Assembly: GCA_963422465.1 (NCBI GenBank)
Contig: OY730173.1
Span: forward strand, 1,984,001 to 2,048,000
Direction: 5' to 3'
DNA: 64,000 bases
Source of the DNA: Lichina pygmaea
Taxonomy: Eukaryota; Ascomycota; Lichinomycetes; Lichinales; Lichinaceae
Shown here: positions 46,794-58,136 of the stretch, piece by piece
Numbering within the stretch: the first letter of the stretch is position 1
Layout of the letters: every line of letters begins with the position of its first letter
Notes under the pieces: model-generated
What the model was told of the DNA's origin: nothing
Database searches by the model: none
Seen by the model: the letters and a program-made list of their open reading frames with translations, nothing else
Program-made: the position numbers and the translations under genes

Positions 46794-46814
46794 GGGGGGG
46801 GGGGGGGGGGGGGG
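46794..46814. repeat. Homopolymer run of 21 G
   Basis: Uninterrupted G tract in spacer DNA. Confidence 0.9.
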
Positions 46815-47086
46815 TGGGTAGGCGTGTTAGAAGACATTTGATGAGAGAAGAAGACATGATGAGGGCCATCTCGACCGCTTAAGGACTCGAAGAGAAGATG
46901 GGTAGGAAGTCAACATGAGCCTTCACAGACTCTTGACGAGAAAATGGGAGACTGTGGGGAGATGGGAGAGAGGACGAGGATATAGGAGCTTTGGGTGGAA
47001 ATGGGAGAGAGACTCCGAAGAGAAGACGAGGGGAGATGAACGGGAGTGTGGATCGATCGTGGTTGAGCCCTGCCGGGGGATCCGCC

Positions 47087-48814
47087 CTACTTCGATATCC
47101 ACCTCGGTGCTCTGTCCTCGTCCTTCACGCGGCGGCTCTGGAGACTGCGGTTCTCGTGTCGGTGGTGGCGAGCATCGTGGTCGGGGCGGCCGTCAGTGTG
47201 TAGCGCGTCACCGGCCTCGTCGTCTTCGTCTTCCTCTTCCTTGGGAGCAACGTCTCGTTCGACGGCGTCGGCGTCATCCTCGACGTGGCCGAGGTGGCCG
47301 TGGCGGTCGTGGTCGTCGTCATCGTCGTCGTCTTGGCCACCGCCATCGTCCACACCGTCCGCATCCGGGCCCGCGTCATCCTCATCGTCGTCTTCCGCAT
47401 CGTCGCGCTCCTTGAAGGGCGGCTGAACCCACTCGTCCCCGTTGGCGAACGTGCGCGGAAGGCTCTTGGGCAGCAGCGTGGGTTTGCGTTCCGAGTCGAT
47501 CATGTTGAAGAGCATCGCCATCGAGCCGGCTTCCGGGTCCGCGCCTTCTTCGGCATCCTTGCTCAGCGAGGCGGCCGCATGGAGGGCGGCGTGATGGTGA
47601 TGGTCGTAGCGGACGAGTTCCGTCTCCATGGCGTTCTCGAGAAGGAGTTCCTTGAGGACCCATTCCTCCTTCCGCCGTCGCTCGAGCTCTGCAATCTCCG
47701 CCTCATGCTCGCGCGACTCTTCCTCGGCCCAGTGCACCTGCCGCCGCAGGAGACGGAACAGCTGCTGCGAGGGCATGGCTGCTTCCTCCTCGGTCAAGCC
47801 CAGGTCGGTCGGATACGGTTCTTGCATCTGCCGCTGCTGCTCCTGTTGCTCCTGCATCTTCGCTGCCGCTGCAGCGAGAGCATCGAGCTCCGGCGTCGCC
47901 GTCATCAGCGGACTGTCGCTGCGGTCGTGATGGTGACTATGCCCATCGTCGTCCTCCGTATCGGACGCAGCATCCTCGCGCTTGCGTGCTCGTCGATCAT
48001 CTGGCGGCTTCGCCGAGAGGATCAACTTCAGCCGCGGGAGCGTGGGCGGATTCGAGTGGCCCTTGGGGATGTTATCCGACGGCCGCAAGGCTTCTGTCTC
48101 GTGCACCGTGCGCATGTGCTTCGCCAAGGCGTCCGAGCGCGTAAAAGACCGGTCACATTCTGGCGCCAGCAGTCAGTTAGCTGCATGGATCTCAACAGAC
48201 GTAGGAACCTGACAAGCAACGCCGGGCCATGGGTGAAGCAGAGTTTAAATTCGACGCGACATACCCGGCAACGCACAGTAGAACGGCTTTTCTCTGGTGT
48301 GACTCCGCATGTGCGCCCTGAGAGCGTACCCACTCGCATGTGGCATGCCCTTCCTGACACAGTCGTCCCATTCGCAGGCATACTTCTTCTGCCGACTCCC
48401 GATATGATCATCATGGATGTGATGTACGAGAGCGTCCATGTTTCCAAGGTCGCCGACGGGACAGCCGTCCCACCTGCAAGCCGTCACCTGCTCGGACATG
48501 GCATCCTCGTCCGGCATCGCGGCCAGCGTTGCCGGGGAGCCCGGGACATCACCCGAGGTATCGGACGAGATATCTGTGTCGTCCTCACGAGCGCCATTGG
48601 GCGGCGACGACGTTCGGACGTCCCACGAGGGTGCACTCGCTCCCGCTCCTCCGGCGTTCTTCGTCTTGAGTCGCTTCGAGGGCGGCATCATCACAATATC
48701 CGAAACATGGTCTGGCAAGGCGTCGACGCTGGGCTCACGATCCTCCAGCTTGAGAGTATCTGGAAAGTCGTCCGAGGCGAGAGAGGAGAGCGGAGAGCCT
48801 GGTGAGTCGGCCAT
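47087..48814 (-). CDS. C2H2 zinc-finger protein resembling INO80 complex subunit Iec1
   Basis: Two exons (48814-48265, 48159-47087) give 540 residues. After a Ser/Asp-rich N-terminus with PPSKRLKTK come three C2H2 fingers: CRWDGC...HHIHDDH (about 113-137), CEWDDC...HMRSH (147-172) and CALPECDRSF...HMRTVH (180-203). The 104-nt intron splits the third finger between CALP and ECD. The TREKPFYC linker between fingers 2 and 3 is typical. The middle has Gln-rich and Glu/Arg-rich helices (EEESREHEAEIAELERRRKE), and the C-terminus is very acidic with Asp and His runs. The finger arrangement recalls S. pombe Iec1, a chromatin-remodelling INO80 subunit, and its fungal relatives. That assignment is from memory of the pattern. 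A 506-codon open frame on the opposite strand is a shadow of the codon bias. Confidence 0.8.
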
Positions 48815-49545
48815 TGTGAAGTTGGGATGGTCCCAAGTGTTGTTCGGTTCACTTGACGGAGGTGGACACGGTGGGATTGGCAGCCTGGCGACGTGAGGCA
48901 TCGTGAATCTGTCGTTTGAAGCTGGACCTGAACTACGTCTGTATGCTTACGTTAGCAGGCTTCGGCTAATCCTGCGGTTGGTAGCCGCGCGTGTCTGACT
49001 TGATCCGAGAACATAGCGTTGGTGGTTGCGGTGAAAGCGTAGTAGGACTTCTGACTCACGACCAGATCTAGCCTGGCCACTTACGAATTCCCTCCGCATC
49101 AGATAGAGATGCTTATTACTTTTGTGACCAAGTTCTGAAAAACAGATGCTTGCAAAAGTTTAAGCTATACCGTATCGTGTACTCGTATATCCTGAGGTGC
49201 GAGGGCACAGAAGTATTGTACGCTGTATCTACGATACGTGCTGTATGTCACTGTAGCTGTAATCAGATAGGAGGTGTACTCAGCACTGTCTCCTGAACCC
49301 AACGCTCAGTTGACTTCACATCATTTTCAGTGTTCTCATTGCTACTGTTTGTGAAGAGTCCCACCGACTGATGGTTCACAGCAATTGGCAGGACGTGAGA
49401 TCGCTGCATCAGTTTCTAAAAAAACTTATATGCTGGGCGTCCCTCCTGGACGAGGATCCGATCATAAGTCTGCTATTGTAATTGAAGCCTATAAAGCAAT
49501 CAAGATTCTCTCGGTCACATCGAGGGTCTCTGTTCAACTTCTCAC
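48815..49545. other. Intergenic, convergent 3' end of Fpg gene and Iec1 upstream region
   Basis: AT-richer than its neighbours; no gene seen. The first ~300 bp must include the promoter of the Iec1-like gene. Confidence 0.5.
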
Positions 49546-50843
49546 TCAATCTGGAGGCGTTTTTCCTTGCCGTATCGCTTTCGCCTTCCGCGGCGGTTGT
49601 CGTTTGGCCTTCTTCTGCTGGAATGGAGTCTCCCCTACAGTCGGGGTAGTAGTCGCCTTCTTCTCTTCCTTTGCTTTTCCCCGTTTTCGTCCGCCTGCTC
49701 CCGACACATTCGCCTCCTCCTCCTGGTCTGCGGTCTCCTGAGTGAATCTCTCTGCCCCCTTTCTCTTCTTTCCATCCGACATAGCCCTCTTCGCCTCGGC
49801 CTCTTCGCTTGCCCCGACGTCTTCCTCCCTTGTTGGCGGATGATCTTGGTAAACCAGCCCGGTCTTCTTCTGATATGCAGGGACGATGGCGCTGGTCCTG
49901 CCACCTACGGTGAGAAACTTGATCTCCTCGCCCGTCGATAGGGTCTGCGGCTGGTCGCCCTTCTTCATGCGACACCTCTTCAGCCATTCCTCTGGAAACT
50001 GGTCGTGGTCCGCCAGAGTCTCGACCGCGATGGTGCAGACATTTATCAGCGCCTGATGCAGCCGAGAGAGTTCTGGGTCCTCGAGCGAGTCCGTACATCG
50101 CTCAGGATGAATCCTTGCCTCGAATAGAATCTCATCCCTACCGCCGTACTCCGAATCAGTTTCTGCTGGCAAGGGACTTCAGAAACACGTACGCGACCCA
50201 GTTTCCAATGCCGCTGATATTCGCCTGATCAAGGAGAAACGTCTTGATTGGCACCCTTCTGCTTCTGATTTTCTGCACCAACCACTTCTCCCTCACGATA
50301 TCCTTGTCGATGACCGGGTCAGGCCCGTTGTCGCTGAGCGGAGGTATCTGTCGAATTTGATCCGCTGGGCAATCGATCAATCGTACACGCCCGAGTCTTC
50401 GAGGATCGGTATACGCGGCCTGGCAGTCAGGAGACTCGGCTGTGGTCATGACGAACTTCCAGAACTTGGGTGGCCACACTCCATCTTCGCGCTTGCTTTC
50501 CTTGTAGAACGCACTCGGATCATGCTTGAACTCTATCCATCCGGTCATGGAGCAGTGCAAAAGCGGATGTGGTGGAGAGGACAAGACCAGCCTAGCGATG
50601 CCGTATCAGAACTCCATCCAAATCACCGTCAATTGGGCGGCGGTCGAACCAAAAGTACTTGCCCTGTTGCCCGACATCGAGGACTTTCTTCCCTTCCACC
50701 GCCTCCTTGAACTGCGTACCGGTCGTGCCGGCCTTTCCAAAGATGATGGTATCATCAACGGCTTGGACCGAGGCGATTGTTCGCCCGACAAGGTATTTGC
50801 GAATGTAATACACTAGGCGCGCAATCTCTCCAATCTCGGGCAT
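49546..50843 (-). CDS. Formamidopyrimidine-DNA glycosylase (Fpg/MutM family, zinc-less plant/fungal type)
   Basis: Three exons (50843-50659, 50591-50193, 50137-49546) give 391 residues. Fpg excises oxidised purines and nicks abasic sites in base-excision repair. Pro2 and Glu3 of the catalytic N-terminus are present (MPEIGEIARLVYYIRKYLVG), and Lys62 in DVGQQGK is the conserved lysine. The second exon carries PPHPLLHCSMTGWIEFK and a helix-two-turn-helix, TFLLDQANISGIGNWV|ADEILFEARIHPE, spliced across a 55-nt intron. There is no C-terminal zinc finger (no CX2C pair). Instead the protein has SAIVPAYQKKTG and then a ~90-residue Lys/Arg/Glu-rich tail with KKRK and RKRGK patches that could act as nuclear signals. 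The donor of intron 1 (AA|gtactt) is chosen because it is the only one that restores frame, and it splits the lysine codon; the sequence just after Lys62 is therefore less sure. Confidence 0.88.
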
Positions 50844-51143
50844 GGCGATGGCAAGTTCTGGTCTTGCCCGGGAGGGCCAATGTCAACGCCTCCAAGGCTG
50901 TAACTTAGTAGAGTACTCGTACGTGCACCGCGACGTACCTCGTACCGTACTGTACATAACCACGCTGGGCTGTCACGTGATATGAATTGATGTTTTGCGC
51001 CGCGGCATGTACAGTACTTCTCTAACCTGCTGTGCGTCTCGTCACTTACTGCACTTGAAGCAATCGTTGCAAAGCTGGCGACTATTCTCTGGACAAGACG
51101 GACGGCTTCCCAGCCGGCAAAGAAGGTGGAGACTGGAGTTGCC
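50844..51143. promoter_or_regulatory. Divergent promoter between the Fpg gene and the Cid2-family gene
   Basis: 300 bp between divergent start codons. It contains a GTAC cluster at about 50915-50957. The role follows from gene orientation. Confidence 0.5.
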
Positions 51144-51794
51144 ATGGCGCAACCACTCCCTCACTCGGAACTTACACCGCAGTTCTGCTTTTCGACCACC
51201 GCCCTCAGAGGTAATGTCTCTGCCTAATACTCGTAGCTCTACTCTTAGATTCTGACCGTTTATACAGACTTTCTGAGATTATCAAGAGGCACGCTCGATG
51301 ACTCGATCACGCAGAATCTGAATGCTTTGGTGACACCCGCTCGTCAGGGGTTTGATCCATCGTCATCGTCACGGCTCAGTCGGCCCAGCGGGTCTCGCTT
51401 CATTGACGGCCAAGCTTGCGAAGCCTTCAAAAAGGAGGCGCTATTTCCCTCGTGGCAAGTCAGATCAGATGTCTTGAACTACTGCGCCAGCGTGGCGACA
51501 TCCGCAGATCCAGATGATCCTGACTCGGTGCTCCGAGAAGTCGAATCCGCGAGGGATCGGGAGAGAATCGTCGATGAGCGGTTGGATCCGTACTCGGCAC
51601 GGTTCTTCCCTCGAGAGGCTCGTACGGAAGTGTTGGCCGGTATCATACGCAACGAGAGAGGAGTCGAAAAGATCATCCGAAGAAGAACGTGGGACGTCGT
51701 GGCTGAACGCTGTGGCATGGAAGCTGAATCTTGGGAGGAGGCTTTGGACCGTTGGCGGCAACAGAAACAAAGTCCGATTCTTGTTGAGCGATGA
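51144..51794 (+). CDS. Caffeine-induced death protein 2 (Cid2) family protein
   Basis: Two exons (51144-51210, 51268-51794) give 197 residues. The spliced N-terminus reads LTPQFCFSTTALR|DFLRLSRGTLDDSITQNL, then CEAFKKEALFPSWQVRSDVL, NYCASVATSADPDDPDSVL, DERLDPYSARFFPREARTE and RNERGVEKIIRRRTWDVV. This is the Cid2/MIX23 family pattern. S. pombe cid2 was found by caffeine sensitivity, and the budding-yeast relative Mix23 is linked to mitochondrial intermembrane-space import. The Mix23 CX14C-type cysteine pattern is not obvious here, so the site of action is open. The 57-nt intron has good GT-AG ends and a ctgac branch-like word. Confidence 0.88.
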
Positions 51795-52779
51795 TAGAGT
51801 ATGTGCTCCCATTTTCGGGAGCAAGAAACCCGCTGCGTACGTATCATCATCTGATGCGTGAATTTCTTCACCCCTCGCGCGCATAAGGGGCTATTTTGGG
51901 ACTGTCCAGCTTCAAGAGAAGGCCTGTCGAAAGAGCAGTATTAAACGTCGCAGTCAGGCAATGGCGCTAAGATCTCCTGTTTTTAGTCTCCGCAAATCGC
52001 ATAGGAAGGCTCCGTTGGCTTGATGGGATAGGTGGACTCATCACCGGCATCTCGATGCACATTTGATAGATGCGTATGGCCTAGGCGCTTGTTAGGTCAG
52101 AGCAGATTGTTTGGCTGAGCCTTCTGTGTATTCCTTCTTGAAAGTCTCGTCATTGTTCCTCGTGGACTGCATGTCGCTGTTCACATCGATATGTCCTGGC
52201 AACTCAAGACCTGTTCAGGCGATCTCCTTTCAAGGCTCTGTTTGGCCTCCAGCGATGGCAAGCAGGGACTCGGCATGTAGCATGGCCATAGTATCAGATG
52301 ACTTGAATACATAGGCTGCATTTGACCTGAAGAATCGTCTGGTTCAAACATCGATGGCTTGCATGATGTCCGAACAGAGAAGCCTGCCTCCAGACTTTTA
52401 CGTGTTTTGAATAGATGCCAGGTCCGCGATCTGGGCGAAAACCGGTCAACTCACTATATCTCGCTATTGCAGGTTTCTTTGGTGGAAAAAAAAGCTGTGG
52501 AAGGGGCTCCACCGTTTGAATCGGAAATACGGAGCTACATATACGGGAGTACGAGTACGTAAGTACGTAACGTACATGTTCAGTGTACCGGTATCTTGTG
52601 CGTTTTAGGTGGTTGAGGACACGCTAACACTAGCGGCGAGCAAGCCCAACTGGATACAAACCCCACCTGCCCCACCAGAGGAAATCCACCCCCACCCGTC
52701 CATTCAATCCTCCACAAGCTTCCCCCCACCTTCCACGTTTATCCACAGGAATATCGCCCTTCTGTCAACTATCGCCATC
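51795..52779. other. Intergenic and SAHH upstream region
   Basis: No gene seen. A GTAC palindrome cluster lies at 52545-52575. Just before the S-adenosylhomocysteine hydrolase start, 52660-52740 is C-rich and pyrimidine-rich, a common look for a strong fungal promoter and leader. Confidence 0.5.
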
Positions 52780-53888
52780 ATGTCGGCTCCAGCCCAGAAG
52801 TCCAAAGTCGCCGACATCGTAGGTGTCATCGGTCCCTGGCTTGACGTGTGTCACGATTTGGCCGTAGCTGACGCCGGTTCGTAGTCGCTCGCGGCCTTTG
52901 GCCGACGAGAAATCGACTTGGCGGAGAAGGTAAGCTGGGGCGATCCCCCAGCGCTGACGTCTAACGCTAACAGGCTTGACCTAGGAAATGCCTGTGAGTG
53001 GGAGTGTTGGATAGGACTTGCGGATATCTGACCACTCCAAGGGTCTCATGGCGACTCGGGAAAAGTACGCAGAAGAGCAGCCGCTCAAGGGAGCTCGTAA
53101 GTCGGCACCATGAGGAAACTTTCCAGAAAGCCAATGCTGACTATTCGATCCAGGCATTGCTGGGTGCTTACACATGAGTAAGTGCCATCGAGGTTGATAC
53201 GCCTCCCAGGCTAATCCATCTCCCACTGCAGCCATCCAGACGGCAGTGTTGATCGAGTAAGACTCTCGCTACCTCGGCCTTCAATTGAGGTGCTAACCAT
53301 TCGTAGGACGCTCAAGTCTCTTGGTGCTGAGGTGACGTGGTCCAGCTGCAACATCTTCTCGACCCAGGATCATGCAGCAGCAGCAATCGCTGCTTCCGGC
53401 ACGCCTGTGTATGTCTGTGAGGATTCATTGTCGGCTCGCACGCTAAGATCGTCAGATTTGCCTGGAAAGGCGAGACCGAGGAAGAATACAACTGGTGCTT
53501 GGAACAGCAGTTGGTTGCCTTCAAGGATGGCAAGAGCCTCAATCTTATCCTTGACGACGGTGGTGACCTCACTGCACTGGTCCATAACAAGTATCCCGAC
53601 ATGCTCAAGGGCTGCTATGGTGTCTCAGAGGAGACCACGACGGGTGTGCATCATCTCTACCGCATGCTCAAGGGAAAGGGCCTCCTGGTCCCGGCCATCA
53701 ATGTCAACGACTCCGTCACCAAGTCGAAGTTTGACAATCTTTACGGCTGCCGGGAGTCCCTCATCGATGGCATCAAACGCGCGACGGATGTCATGATCGC
53801 TGGCAAGGTTGCCGTCGTGGCTGGTTTCGGCGACGTCGGCAAAGGCAGCGCCATGGCCCTCCATGGCATGGGTGCGCGAGTGATCGTG

Positions 53889-53920
<32 letters not shown>

Positions 53921-54631
53921 TGCCGTGTCGGGATATGAAGTGACAACCATGGAAGAGGCTGCCCCGTTGGGTCAGATCTTCGTCACCACCACTGGCTGCC
54001 GGGACATTCTCACGGGCGAGCACTTTGAGGCCATGAAGGACGATGCCATCGTCTGCAGTGAGTGATGCCCTCCAATCTATAAGGTAATAAAGCCATCGGA
54101 TCTGACTCCTTCCGGCGGTAGATATCGGCCACTTTGACATCGAGATCGATGTTGCATGGCTCAAGGCCAACGCCAAGAGCGTGCAGAACATCAAGCCTCA
54201 GGTTGACCGCTTCCTGATGAAGAGCGGCCGACACATCATCCTTCTTGCCGAAGGTCGCCTGGTCAATCTGGGCTGCGCCACCGGTCACTCTTCGTTCGTC
54301 ATGTCGTGCTCCTTCACCAATCAGGTGTTGGCACAGATCATGCTGTACAAGGCCAGTGATGAGGCTTTCGGCAAGAAGTACATCGAGTTCGGCAAGACGG
54401 GCAAGCTCGACGTCGGAGTCTATGTGCTGCCCAAGATCCTCGATGAACAAGTCGCTTTCCTCCATCTCGAGCACGTCAACGCCAAGCTGTCCAAGCTGAC
54501 GCCAAAGCAAGCCGAGTACCTAGGCTTGCCCGCCGAGGGACCGTACAAGAGCGAGATGTGAGTGTCGATCTTTCTCAGGGTCTTCCAGAGTCCAGGCGAT
54601 GCTAATGCCGTCGTACAGCTACCGTTACTAG
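52780..54631 (+). CDS. S-adenosylhomocysteine hydrolase (adenosylhomocysteinase)
   Basis: Ten exons: 52780-52818, 52885-52929, 52985-52993, 53042-53096, 53154-53177, 53232-53256, 53307-53408, 53456-54057, 54122-54557, 54619-54631. They total 1350 nt, 449 residues, the usual fungal length. The cytosolic, NAD-dependent tetramer splits S-adenosylhomocysteine into adenosine and homocysteine, relieving inhibition of methyltransferases. The N-terminal sequence is rebuilt across tiny exons: [20 protein letters not shown] and [19 protein letters not shown]. Then come [46 protein letters not shown], the NAD-binding [15 protein letters not shown] and [13 protein letters not shown]. The last exon of 13 nt encodes the C-terminal YRY, so the tail is GPYKSEIYRY; the Lys and Tyr that reach the neighbouring subunit's NAD in other SAHHs are kept. 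Eight of nine introns are 47-66 nt or so. Confidence 0.96.
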
Positions 54632-57600
54632 GCTAGATGCTCTGATTCCGTTCCGTGACGGATGTCGTGACGCATGGCCGGATGTTTCTGGATTGCTTCC
54701 GTCGCTAACAGGGCTTCTTCAACAATCCTGCTGAGCTACGACGCCAACAAGTTCGCTGAATCATGACCCGTGTCGGGCAAAAGCTTGGGAAGCACCGATA
54801 GAAAAAGTGGTGTTAATTTACTTTGTTCCTCTGTCGGTTTGCTCTAGGGGATGGGAATGATGTTCCTTCAACGGGCATGTAGAGATGATACACCAGGCAA
54901 GCGGATTCGTTTTGCCATTGACATACAGCTGAAGATTGAGCTATGGCGTTTCAGTGTTGTGGAAAGAGTTTTTCAACATCGACTCGACATGTCCGCCTCG
55001 CTCAACGAGTTCAGAGCGAACGTAGCTAAATGAGCAAAGGACAAGGTCTTTCTTCAAACGAGCCTCTTGAGACTAGACCTCGAAGTGATTCCAGCCCAGG
55101 CATACCATCTCGCCGGGAGATACCCCCATGCAGAGCCCGCATTGACCTTATCTAAGAGTGACGATGAACCTCACCTCCCTAGTCATTCTTAGACTCTGTC
55201 ATGCCACTATCTCCTCATCATGGCCTATACCCAGGTCCTGCTGCCAGAAATGTTACAGGGCACTTACACTCGCTGCTCAACCTGCCTGTCGAATAAGTAC
55301 TGTACGTATGTACGTCGTGCTGCTTTCAATCCTCGCTCACGATCGTGCTGGGACAGTCGGTCAGTGCACAATGCAGCGATGTGGAAGTGTCTCCATAGCT
55401 CATCGTCTCTTGAGAAGATCGGATCCAGGATGCAAAGTGTTGAGATATATTCATCCTCCCCCCGTAATGCTCGCAGGCTTTTGGCACGTACGGTATCGTG
55501 GGCGCTGGATCAAGAGGCCTGGGATGATACTTTGGATGGATGATGTTGACCCCGGACTATTTAGACCCCGGACTATGTAGACTGCGCGTGAACTTGGTGG
55601 TCCGGGGCCGCGGCCTATCTGGAGCTCGTACGTAAGGGGAGAGCTTTCTTGCTTGTTGGACCTGCTCGCGTATAGCTGTGGTTCAAAGGTAGAAAGGTAT
55701 CACTGTAGGTTCCATCTACGACGGAAAGGCTGGACTCTGGACATGGCCGTCAAAGTCTACACGATGCATGCTCTGAGCGTCGGGTTTCCTGGAAGTGTTG
55801 GACGCTTCTGAAGTCAGCTGGGTGACGGGTCCGGCTCGTTTCACTGATTTCTCAGGGACGGAGGGAGGGTCAAGGGGGGCTGATTTAGCAGAGGTGAGTC
55901 GAAGCGTTGGATCTTGGTGAAGGCCTGTTTGCTTGTGGGCTATATAAGAGAAGTCTTCTAGTTTCTCATGTGAGTGCGAACCATCCATCCATAACACTCA
56001 GACACTCTTCCTCCTCTACCCCATTCAAGAGCGTGGGACAGGGCTTATGACAGAGTAGAAACTACCAGACTTCCCGAACACACCCCCATTGATAACAAGA
56101 CCCTCCCCAAGAGGGAGGGCGGCTGCCGCTCGGTGCCGCCTGGACCCATCCATAGCGGTGAGAATGAAGGGTGGGGTCTGGCCAAACTCATAACGTGCCG
56201 GGAACGAACACTTACCCAGGTTGATGGCACTGGGATGCCCACGGGTGGGCGAGTTTCACAGGTGCAAAGGCCTGTTTTTAGCAGATCTCGGGTAAAGCTT
56301 GGATGGATGCTGGCGTTCGGTGTTACTCCATTCTGGGTTCGATCCTGGACGGTGATACTCCCTCTTCAAGATTGATGCTCCGAAAGGCTCCCTGACATAT
56401 CATCCAGCCGCGCATTGGCGGGGATCTAGTGCCTCCTTGTCCAAGACCACGTAAAGAGATACGTGGTCCCTGGATGCTCACTCCTTCGGTGGGTCGACGA
56501 GGTTGGTCGCAATAGGCACTCCCGGTTCGCCGACTAGCCTTTCGCATGCGATCGGCAAGTCCACCCGGTCACAGCTGCCCGCCCATTTTGATGTCTAGGA
56601 TAATAAGTGTATTTCAGTGTGTTCACGTAGAAGTAGTCATGCCGAGAAGCTTTGGCGTGGCTTAGGGGAGGGGAGCTATTGATCTTTTGGACAGTCAAGT
56701 CCTCGATGTGAGTGGGCTCGTTTTGACTGAGCCACATCACCAAACCAGGAAGTCCAGTGCAGATGAAACGAAGGGACGAATGAGACGGCTTGCCATGCAC
56801 CAACTCTCGGAAGACGCAAACCTATCCCCAGCGCTCCGTCCATGCGATGAGTACTTCTACCGCACTGGAGACTGGGGGGCCATAAGCCAACCCAACAATT
56901 ATGGAAGCTTCGTCATCAGAGCTGAGCATGTTTCAATGATGGGAATACCAATGGGCCGTTTAAGAACTGACGGAGTGTTTGTAAACCCAAGAAGATTGAG
57001 AGACTCGTCCTGAGCAAGGTCCACGACCGGAGACAGTCCAGAGAGCGCACAAGATTCATCTGATTGCTGCGGTGTGGAAATCTGCATGTGGGCCAATGAA
57101 CCGTTGATGGACGGCGTTGCCGGCATGTATGCCATGGTAGCCATCCCGATCATCGCGTGCTCATTCACGGAAGGTGTTTCTTGACAGGGCTAATCACGTC
57201 CCCTGATGATCTTCCCGCCAACAATTTCCCGTGCCACCTTCTTCACTCCCAGTTTGAGAAATTCTCCAATGACCCGGATCTCGTCCACGATTAGAGCAAC
57301 TGAAGCAGACAAGGGCTGCAGCTCATCCTAGCTGGTCATCTCACGAGCGTCATCACGCTCTGACTCGGGGACACAGTGTCGTCGTCCTGATTCCCAGCTT
57401 CCACCCTGCTAAGAGGTGAAACGTCGTCTCCTTTCGGCCTGTCTCAAGTCTGTCTTAAGCAATCGTTAGTATGGGCACAATCGCTTGAAATATCATCGTA
57501 GAAGTAGAACTGTCGCCAAGCTCAGATCAAGTGTATGTTAATAGGGTCGACATTTGATTCCATAAAATTGAAACCATCTGTTTTGCAGAACTCGTTGGAT

Positions 57601-58136
57601 CATCATCGCCATATTGGAGGATCACGTAGCAAGCAAAGGAAACATAGAGTTGACCCCTCCACGTACCTGACGCCCTACTTGCAAAGAGGCGCGACATATT
57701 CCAGGCCGACGAGCTTCATGATTGGATGCTGTGGCTGCATAAGAGAGCAGTAGAGTGATTAGCGACGGTGGATGTCTTCAAGTGGTAGAGAAATTGATCT
57801 TTCGGCAAACGGGCCCGGCACGGCAGACACATTGCGAAACCTCAGCGCCAGCCAACCCCTCTGATCTGTAGGAGGGCTGAATGAGTACGGAATCTAGCGG
57901 GTACGGCAGGTAAGTGGCGGATCTTATCAAGCTATCCTCAGATGTTGTGGTGGTAGCTGATCAAGCTGCAGCCGTAACGATTGCCATCAGTCTTGGATGG
58001 GCCCCCTTGACACGACAGAGCAAACGTAGGCTTTGGGAGATCCAGCCTGAGTCAGCAAGCAGCTCAACGACATCAGTCGCATTCGAGGTTGCTACTACAG
58101 CGTCGCTAGCAGCGACCGCTGCCCCCGATCCTCATC
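54632..58136. other. 3.5 kb spacer between SAHH and NAA15, no assignable gene
   Basis: Short frames occur on both strands. The best looking is a 89-codon minus frame at 56899-57168 and an overlapping plus frame at 56687-57013; neither shows a known motif. A short repeated phrase (GACCCCGGACTAT) occurs twice at about 55550-55577. GTAC words are at 55300-55315. The last ~250 bp before 58137 should hold the NAA15 leader and promoter. Confidence 0.45.

Larger units (their letters stand above)
43961..47086. other. 3.1 kb spacer rich in low-complexity DNA
   Basis: No protein family recognised. It contains the PARG upstream region, a 21-C run (45011-45031), a 20-bp tandem repeat (45577-45652) that gives collagen-like Gly-X-Y frames on the minus strand, a GA-rich stretch around 46460-46560 and a 21-G run (46794-46814). 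Short frames here have no known motifs. Confidence 0.5.

Noticed and set aside
47285-48805. 506-codon plus-strand open frame
   Set aside because: It lies wholly opposite the Iec1-like gene, reads through that gene's intron, and is rich in Val/Arg runs made by the acidic codons on the other strand.
56322-56365. Possible plus-strand tRNA around a GGTTCGATCC word
   Set aside because: The T-stem has a mismatch and no D-arm or anticodon arm lies upstream.
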